DNA of 64,000 nucleotides from Streptomyces sp. Sge12 (lineage in GTDB: Bacteria; Actinomycetota; Actinomycetes; Streptomycetales; Streptomycetaceae). Numbering within the stretch: position 1 is the first letter of the stretch; every line of letters starts with the position of its first letter. The stretch is from assembly GCF_002080455.1 (NCBI RefSeq), contig NZ_CP020555.1, positions 6,422,501 to 6,486,500 of the forward strand, given 5' to 3'. Both the position numbers and the translations under genes were made by a program. Positions 58,408-64,000 of the stretch are shown piece by piece. The notes beneath the pieces were generated by a model. That model made no database searches and was not told where the DNA came from. It saw nothing but the letters and a program-made list of their open reading frames with translations.

Positions 58408-61335
58408 ATGCACTCCGCCCCTCCCTCGAGGAGCCCACGAAGACCACACGCCTGGCCGAAGGCCCTGGCCGTGCTGGCGCTCACCGGTCTGTGCGTCAGC
58501 CTGACGCCCGGCCACGCGACTTCCGCGCCCCAAGCTGCGCCCGCCGCGGACGCGAAGGGCGTGACGCCGGAACAAAAGGCCCAGAACGCCGCGCGTTCCG
58601 GCGGGAAGCCGGTGGAGGTCCTGGAGCAGCGGACGGAGGACACCCGCACGTTCGCGAACCCGTCGGGCACCTTCACCCTTGAACGCCACACCAGCCCCAA
58701 GTGGGTCAAGAGGGGAGGCAAGTGGGTCGACCTCGACGCCTCCCTCCAGGTCTCGGCCAAGGGGGTCCTGACTCCGAAGGCCTCGCTCCTTCCGCTCTCG
58801 CTGTCCGGCGGCGGAACGGGTCCCCTGGTCAGCCTGACCGACGGGGACAAGGAGATATCCCTGACCTGGCCCCAGGCTCTGCCGAAGCCGCGCATCAACG
58901 CGGACACCGCCACCTACCCCGAGGTGCTCCCGGGAGTGGACCTGAAGGTCCGCGCCGGTATCGAGGGCTTCTCCCAGGTCCTCGAGGTCAAGTCGGCCGA
59001 GGCGGCCGCGAATCCGAAGCTCGCCGAGATCGGCTTCGGCCTCCGGACGAAGAACCTCGCCGTCGCCGCCGACGGCCACGGAAACCTGACGGCCAAGGAC
59101 GCCGCCGGGCGGATCGTCTTCGGCGGGCCGACCCCGACCATGTGGGAGTCGACGCCGACCGCCGGCCAGCAGAAGGTCTCCTCGCTGGCCCGGAGCGCCG
59201 CCGCGGCGCAGGACAGCAGCGGCCCCGTGGCCAAGGACGGCAGCGCCTCCACCGCGTGGGAGCCGGGCTTGAGTGCGAAGCAGGCCCCGATGGCAACCAA
59301 GGTGGACGGCACCACCCTGACGGTGGTCCCGGACCAGAAGATCCTCAAGGGCAAGGACACCGTCTACCCGGTCTTCATCGACCCGTGGATGAGTGGCGGC
59401 CGGATCGCCTGGACCCGTGTGTACAAGAAGTTCCAGGACACCGCGTACTGGAACAAGAACGAACTGGCCCGCGTCGGCTACGAGAACGAGTCCAACGGCC
59501 TCTCCCGGTCGCTGTACCGGATGGACACGGCCGGGTTCGCCGGCAAGAACGTCATCCGGGGCACGTTCTCCACCCAGCTCGAATGGTCCTGGTCCTGCCA
59601 GGCCCGGCCGGTCCAGCTCTGGTTCACCGGTGCGATCAGTTCCAGCACCACATGGCGGAACCAGCCGGGCTGGGACCAGCACCTGGCCACGGTGAACACG
59701 GCCAAGGGCTGGGGTCCCAACTGCCCGGCCGGCGGCGTTGAGTTCGACGTCACCAACAAGATGCGGGAAGCGGCCGCGGCCGGCTGGCGCGACGTCACGC
59801 TGGGGCTCAAGGCCGAGAACGAGTCCGACACCTTCGGCTGGAAGAAGTTCCTCAACAGCGCCACCCTCTCCATCGAGTACAACCAGACGCCGGACACCCC
59901 CGGCGAGCTGCAGATGACCCCGCAGCCCACCGCTCACGGCTACATCGGCAAGACCAACCTCGCCACCGGCGTGCACCTGCGCGCCCGCATCTCGGATCCT
60001 GACAGCGGGAACGTGACCGCCCGCTTCCGTGTCCACTACGTCGACCGTGGCGGCTGGTTCAACGAATCCACCGTCAGCGTCCCCAGTGGTGGTATCGCGG
60101 ACTTCCGCATCCCCGACACGTGGTTGCCCTGGGACGAGTCCTACGCGTGGGAAGTGCAGGCCGACGACGGTACGAGCGCGTCCGCATGGCAGGGCGGCGG
60201 CCGGTTCACGGTGAAGCGGACCACCCCGCCGGTTCCGACGATCGCGATCGATCCCGTCAAGGGCATCGCCACCTTCACCGCGGAAGGCGCCACGGGCGGG
60301 GAGCACGTCCAGACGTACCGGTTCGGGATCAACACGGACCAGCCCACCCGACGGGTGGAAGCCTGGCACGGGAAGGCCGCGGTGCTGCTGCCCAAGATGG
60401 GTGAGGGGCGTTACGAGATCAAGGCCTACGCCACGGACAAGGCGGGCAACGACTCCGAGGCCACGCTCAACAGCGGCATCCAGTGGGACGACAACAACAC
60501 GGCCACCTCCCTCTCCGATGCCACCACGACGCAGGGCGGCCACATGGTCGCGGTCGTCGAGGGACGTGTGTGGCACGGCTTCACCGGAGGCAGTGTCGAA
60601 GACACCACACCGGTCGCGGGCGAGCTCCCGAACGTCGAGCAGGTGGCCACCATCGGCGCCGACAGCCAGCTCCACGTCCTGGCCCTGGCCGACGGAAAGA
60701 TCCACCACGCCGTGCGGCTCCCCGGCGACTGGCAGCGCTGGGGCGACGCCGCCGCCGCCGCCGGCGGCCTGCCGAGGGTGACCCGGATCGCCGCCGCCCA
60801 GGACGGCTGGAACATGGTGGTCGCCGCCGTCGCGGACGGCAAGGTCTACCTGACGACCCGCTATCCCGACCGCTGGGACCCCTGGCGGCTCGTCCCGGGT
60901 ACCCCCGCGCAGATCGACCAGATCACCCTCGCCGCGGTGAACGGCCAGCCGCAGCTGGCGATCCTCTCGGCGGGCCTGGCCTACCACGGCGGTCAGAGCA
61001 GCCCGGGCAACTGGTCCGCCTTCACGCAGCTGCCCGTCGCGAAGCCGCTGACCTCGATAGAGGCCTCGGCCGCCGCGGGCACCGGCGGGGAGTTCCAGCT
61101 CACTGCCGCCTCCGACGGGCGCATCCACCACACCACCCGCAAGGCCGACGGCAGTTGGACCGCATGGGGAGACGTGACCGCGGTCGTGGGCAACCCCGGC
61201 TACACCCGCAAGCTCCTCGCGACCCCGGTCGGAGACGGCTTCCGGCTGACCGCCATCGCCAACGGCACCATCAGTCAGACCACGCGCACGGCCGGCGGCC
61301 ACTGGAACGGCTGGAAGGACATCTACCAGCCCTGA
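58408..61335 (+). CDS. Large secreted protein, DNRLRE-type with C-terminal lectin-like beta-propeller
   Basis: A 975-residue exported protein. The signal peptide (1-44) has a twin-basic n-region and ends near ATSA. The DNRLRE-type part (about 60-540) has KWVDLDASLQVSAKG, the PVFIDPWMSG strand and TLSIEYNQTPDTPGEL. Fibronectin-like segments follow (about 540-690). The last 270 residues hold WxxW-type repeats (GDWQRWGDA, DRWDPWRL, GNWSAF, GSWTAWGD, HWNGWKDI), a fucolectin/PLL-like propeller. In Streptomyces such proteins often accompany RHS genes. Here it is divergent from one. ATG 58408 was chosen for the signal peptide. Confidence 0.82.
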   Translation: MHSAPPSRSPRRPHAWPKALAVLALTGLCVSLTPGHATSAPQAAPAADAKGVTPEQKAQNAARSGGKPVEVLEQRTEDTRTFANPSGTFTLERHTSPKWVKRGGKWVDLDASLQVSAKGVLTPKASLLPLSLSGGGTGPLVSLTDGDKEISLTWPQALPKPRINADTATYPEVLPGVDLKVRAGIEGFSQVLEVKSAEAAANPKLAEIGFGLRTKNLAVAADGHGNLTAKDAAGRIVFGGPTPTMWESTPTAGQQKVSSLARSAAAAQDSSGPVAKDGSASTAWEPGLSAKQAPMATKVDGTTLTVVPDQKILKGKDTVYPVFIDPWMSGGRIAWTRVYKKFQDTAYWNKNELARVGYENESNGLSRSLYRMDTAGFAGKNVIRGTFSTQLEWSWSCQARPVQLWFTGAISSSTTWRNQPGWDQHLATVNTAKGWGPNCPAGGVEFDVTNKMREAAAAGWRDVTLGLKAENESDTFGWKKFLNSATLSIEYNQTPDTPGELQMTPQPTAHGYIGKTNLATGVHLRARISDPDSGNVTARFRVHYVDRGGWFNESTVSVPSGGIADFRIPDTWLPWDESYAWEVQADDGTSASAWQGGGRFTVKRTTPPVPTIAIDPVKGIATFTAEGATGGEHVQTYRFGINTDQPTRRVEAWHGKAAVLLPKMGEGRYEIKAYATDKAGNDSEATLNSGIQWDDNNTATSLSDATTTQGGHMVAVVEGRVWHGFTGGSVEDTTPVAGELPNVEQVATIGADSQLHVLALADGKIHHAVRLPGDWQRWGDAAAAAGGLPRVTRIAAAQDGWNMVVAAVADGKVYLTTRYPDRWDPWRLVPGTPAQIDQITLAAVNGQPQLAILSAGLAYHGGQSSPGNWSAFTQLPVAKPLTSIEASAAAGTGGEFQLTAASDGRIHHTTRKADGSWTAWGDVTAVVGNPGYTRKLLATPVGDGFRLTAIANGTISQTTRTAGGHWNGWKDIYQP

Positions 61336-61363
61336 CGGCATCGCCCGCACGGCCGGTACAGCA

Positions 61364-61406
61364 GCGGGGCCGTCTCTCCCACGACGTGTGGGGGAGGCGG
61401 CCCCGC
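61364..61406. terminator. Hairpin terminator after the secreted-protein gene
   Basis: A long stem (GCGGGGCCG, then CTCCC, pairing with GGGAG and CGGCCCCGC) lies between convergent genes and is followed by CGTTTTCG on the plus strand. Confidence 0.8.
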
Positions 61407-61424
61407 CGTTTTCGCAGCGCCGTC

Positions 61425-62066
61425 TCAGCCCCGCGGGGTCAGTAGGCAGCGGCCCACCAGGCCGACGCCCGCGTCGAGGGAGTCCGTGAACTCCTCGGCC
61501 AGTTCCGGGACCCGGCGCAGCGTCCACAGCAGGCGGGCCGCCGACCAGGCTCCGGCGCGGGCGCGCTCCAGGCTCCACGAGCCGACCAGGTGGGTCAGCG
61601 GGTCGGCGATCTCCAGGAGGTCCGGGCCCGGCATCAGGTCCTCCCGGATGTGTTCCTCCAGGGAGACCAGGGTGTCGCCGACCCGGTCGAAGTCCGCCTC
61701 CAGGGCCCGTGGTTCGCAGCCCAGCTCACCGCAGGTGGCCACCACGGCGAGCGCCAGGTCGTGGCCGATGTGCGCGTTGATCCCGGCCAGCGCGTGCTGG
61801 AGCGGCCGGATCCCGGGATGGCGGCGGTACTGGAGCAGCGGGCGCCAGCAGGCCGGGGCGCGCTCCGCCTCCACCGCCGTCAAATACCGCTCCGCGAACC
61901 GCACGCTGAGGGTCTGCGCCCGCCGCGGCGCCGGGAACCCGCCGTGCTCGATCCGCCGGTGCAGGGTCTCCGTCACCGTCAAGTAGACCCGGTTGAAGAC
62001 GGCGACGCCGTCCTGCGGCGGGAGCCGCTCCTCCAGGGCGCGCATCCGCGCCAGCACCGCATCCAT
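61425..62066 (-). CDS. DUF5995-family protein
   Basis: A 213-residue soluble helical protein (MRALEERLPPQDGVAVFNRVYLTVTETL, core GVAVFNRVYLTVTE). It has a His/Asp-bearing segment LAGINAHIGHDLALAVVATC and DPLTHLVGSWSLERARAGAW. I recognise the pattern as DUF5995, an uncharacterised actinobacterial family. The clustered His/Asp residues in NAHIGHDL could bind a metal. The ATG at 62066 is the natural start. The next gene upstream on the same strand, an NCS2 permease, ends about 75 bp away. Confidence 0.75.
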   Translation of the reverse strand: MDAVLARMRALEERLPPQDGVAVFNRVYLTVTETLHRRIEHGGFPAPRRAQTLSVRFAERYLTAVEAERAPACWRPLLQYRRHPGIRPLQHALAGINAHIGHDLALAVVATCGELGCEPRALEADFDRVGDTLVSLEEHIREDLMPGPDLLEIADPLTHLVGSWSLERARAGAWSAARLLWTLRRVPELAEEFTDSLDAGVGLVGRCLLTPRG

Positions 62067-62141
62067 GGGGGCAGAGTCGCAGGCGCCGGCGCGGATCCGG
62101 GGAACTTGGCCGTACGCTTCCCCGGTTCGGGCGAAACACCG

Positions 62142-63560
62142 TCAACGGGGCTTGTCCTGGCCGTCCCCGGAGCCGCCCCCGAAGCCGTTCCCGTAGTCGT
62201 CGTACCCGGAGGTGCCCTCGTCGAGCAGGGGCTCCTGCTTGAGGTGCGCGGGCGCGAGGTAGCGCAGGGCGTGGTAGCCGGTGATCACCACGATCGTGCC
62301 CAGGGCGATGCCGCCCAGCTCGAAGGTGTCGGTGATCTGGAGCTTCACGCCGCCGATGCCGATGATGATGCCCGCCGCGGCCGGCACCAGGTTCAGCGGG
62401 TTGCGCAGGTCCACCCGGCCGGTGATCCAGATCTGGGCGCCGAGCAGGCCGATCATCCCGTAGAGGATGACGGTGATGCCGCCGAGCACGCCGCCCGGGA
62501 TCGCGGCGACGATCGCGCCGAACTTGGGGCACAGACCGAAGAGCAGCGCGAAGCCCGCGGCCGCCCAGTAGGCCGCCGTGGAGTAGACCCGGGTGGCCGC
62601 CATGACGCCGATGTTCTCGGAGTAGGTGGTGTTCGGCGGGCCGCCGACCGCCGTGGACAGCATGGACGCGGCGCCGTCCGCCGCGATGGCCGTGCCCAGC
62701 TTGTCGTCGAGCGGGTCGCCGGTCATCTCGCCGACGGCCTTGATGTGCCCGGCGTTCTCGGCGATCAGCGCGATCACCACGGGCAGGGCGATCAGGATCG
62801 CCGACCACTCGAAGGCGGGCGCGTGGAAGGACGGAAGGCCGATCCAGTCCGCCTTGCCGACCGCGGAGAGGTCGAGCCGCCAGTGGTCGACGGCCGCCTC
62901 CCCGCCCACCGTCGAGTGGATCCTGCCGAAGAGCAGGTCGAAGATCCAGGAGATCCCGTACCCGAAGAGCAGCCCCAGGAAGATCGCGATGCGCGACCAG
63001 AACCCGCGCAGGCAGACGACGGCCGCTCCGGTGAACAGCATGGTCAGCAGCGCCGTCCACTGGTCCTGCGGCCAGTACGTGCTCGCCGTCACCGGCGCCA
63101 GGTTGAAGCCGATCAGCATCACCACCGCGCCCGTCACCACCGGCGGCATCGCCGCGTGGATGATCCGGGCACCGAACCGCTGGACCGCCAGACCCGCCAG
63201 GAACAGCGCCACGCCGACGACGAAGACGGCGCCCGTGACCACCGCGCTGTCCCCGCCCGAGGCCCGGATCGCCGCCGCGACACCGACGAACGACAGCGAG
63301 CAGCCCAGGTACGACGGGACCCGGCCGCGCGTGGCGAGGAGGAAGATCACCGTCGCCACGCCGGACATCATGATGGCCAGGTTCGGGTCCAGGCCCATCA
63401 GGACCGGAGCGACGAAACTCGCGCCGAACATCGCCACGACGTGCTGGGCGCCCAGCCCGGCGGTCCGCGGCCACGACAGCCGCTCCTCCGGCCGGACCAC
63501 CGCGCCGGGGGCGGGAGTCCGCCCGTCTCCGTGCAGGGTCCAGCCCACGCCGAGGCCCAT
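62142..63560 (-). CDS. Uracil/xanthine permease (NCS2 family)
   Basis: A 472-residue membrane protein with about 14 helices, a proton symporter for uracil or another nucleobase. Family motifs are LGAQHVVAMFGASFVAP, VALIAENAGHIKAVGEMTG (the conserved Glu) and STAVGGPPNTTYSENIGVMAATRVYS (core GGPPNTTYSENIG). The C-terminal tail is Gly/Asp-rich. GGAG lies 6 nt before ATG 63560, preferred to an in-frame start at 63590. No pyrimidine gene adjoins it, but guaB1 shows purine metabolism elsewhere in the window. Confidence 0.92.
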   Translation of the reverse strand: MGLGVGWTLHGDGRTPAPGAVVRPEERLSWPRTAGLGAQHVVAMFGASFVAPVLMGLDPNLAIMMSGVATVIFLLATRGRVPSYLGCSLSFVGVAAAIRASGGDSAVVTGAVFVVGVALFLAGLAVQRFGARIIHAAMPPVVTGAVVMLIGFNLAPVTASTYWPQDQWTALLTMLFTGAAVVCLRGFWSRIAIFLGLLFGYGISWIFDLLFGRIHSTVGGEAAVDHWRLDLSAVGKADWIGLPSFHAPAFEWSAILIALPVVIALIAENAGHIKAVGEMTGDPLDDKLGTAIAADGAASMLSTAVGGPPNTTYSENIGVMAATRVYSTAAYWAAAGFALLFGLCPKFGAIVAAIPGGVLGGITVILYGMIGLLGAQIWITGRVDLRNPLNLVPAAAGIIIGIGGVKLQITDTFELGGIALGTIVVITGYHALRYLAPAHLKQEPLLDEGTSGYDDYGNGFGGGSGDGQDKPR

Positions 63561-63641
63561 GTTCCACTCCGTTCTCCGGCTGCTGCTCACACATCGAGGC
63601 CGCAGCGCACGGAGTACGTGCCACTGCGGCCGGTCGATATA

Positions 63642-64000
63642 TTACGGCCGGGTTTGCGCAGGTTCGTCGAGGTCGGTCGCGCCGGACTTCGTCGTGGCCC
63701 CGGCGGGACCGGCCCCAGCCTGCCCCACCGGCGGCCCCTGGCGCAGCACCGCGGCGCCCGCGATCAGCGCGAACGCCAGCAGGGTGACCAGCCCGAAGGA
63801 CACCACCAGCGAGGTCGCGTCCGCGACCGCGCCGATCGCCGACGGCGCGATCAGCCCCGAGGTGTACGTGATCGTCGCGACACCCGCGATGGCCTGGGCC
63901 GGAGCCGGACCGCTGCGCCCCGCCGCCGCGAAGGCCAGCGGGACCACCACCGCGATACCGAGCCCGATCAGCCCGAACCCGGCCAGCGCACCGGCCGGAT
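63642..64000 (-). CDS. MFS transporter, C-terminal part (5' end outside window)
   Basis: The frame is open to the right window edge, giving the last 119 residues. They include GFGLIGLGIAVVVPLAFAAAGR, GVATITYTSGLIAPSAIGAVADATSLVVSF and a final membrane helix, then a Gly/Ala-rich cytosolic tail. This is typical of the last four helices of an MFS drug-type transporter. The substrate is unknown. Confidence 0.8.
   Translation of the reverse strand, partial: PAGALAGFGLIGLGIAVVVPLAFAAAGRSGPAPAQAIAGVATITYTSGLIAPSAIGAVADATSLVVSFGLVTLLAFALIAGAAVLRQGPPVGQAGAGPAGATTKSGATDLDEPAQTRP

Overview
The window is a high-GC chromosomal segment from a Streptomyces-type actinomycete. Evidence for this is the strong GC bias at third codon positions, frequent GTG starts, many 4-nt start/stop overlaps, an rpe and sugar-regulator pair, a GuaB1-type IMPDH-family protein, SpoIIE-type phosphatase signalling, and an RHS toxin paired with a DNRLRE-type secreted protein. 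No rRNA, tRNA, CRISPR array or intact insertion sequence was seen.

Layout. (1) 0-2.7 kb is core-like: a truncated CDS, rpe, a SorC-type sugar regulator behind a long inverted repeat, and a small basic protein. (2) 2.7-7.2 kb holds an RNase Sa-like secreted ribonuclease with a barstar-like inhibitor, then on the minus strand a group II truncated haemoglobin with an ABM protein, a hypothetical gene, and a UBP zinc-finger protein paired with a receiver/thioredoxin-reductase-like fusion lacking the CxxC. (3) 7.5-31.2 kb is the most striking part: 24 co-directional genes with no gap above 70 bp, ended by a strong hairpin. They encode three DJ-1/PfpI proteins, a TPP-dependent decarboxylase, four NTF2/SnoaL-like proteins, a GMC oxidoreductase, a VOC protein, an extended AGE-type epimerase, a partner-switching set (two STAS proteins, an anti-sigma-type ATPase and a PP2C phosphatase) with glgX inside it, a MinD/ParA ATPase, an aldehyde dehydrogenase, an F420/NADP-type reductase, a three-subunit molybdenum hydroxylase, an MFS transporter and a cNMP-domain histidine kinase. 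I read this as a stress- or nutrient-signalled oxidative carbohydrate/aldehyde metabolism locus. I know of no described system with this make-up.

(4) 31.3-36.1 kb has a TMEM175-type channel, an IS701-derived protein that appears to have lost two catalytic Asp residues, xdhC (probably maturing the molybdenum enzyme), and guaB1 preceded by a short upstream ORF that copies the guaB1 start. (5) 36.1-41.6 kb has a LytS-type kinase, a sodium/solute symporter and a LytTR regulator, forming a nutrient-sensing set, plus a Yx(FWY)xxD-repeat lipoprotein. (6) 41.7-44.7 kb is a three-gene operon (LLM oxidoreductase, SDR, GDSL hydrolase). (7) 45.0-51.3 kb appears to be an amino-acid catabolic unit: APC permease, Lrp regulator, then davA and davB homologues (amidase and lysine/arginine 2-monooxygenase type). 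A repeated CGCAACGA-type motif lies upstream of both the permease and davA. A GNAT gene and a cysteine-leader-like ORF before a GST-like protein lie between them. (8) 51.4-61.4 kb is an RHS polymorphic toxin with a 120-residue Ala/Lys linker, an overlapping acidic candidate immunity gene, and a divergent large secreted protein. (9) 61.4-64.0 kb has a DUF5995 protein, an NCS2 permease and a truncated MFS gene.
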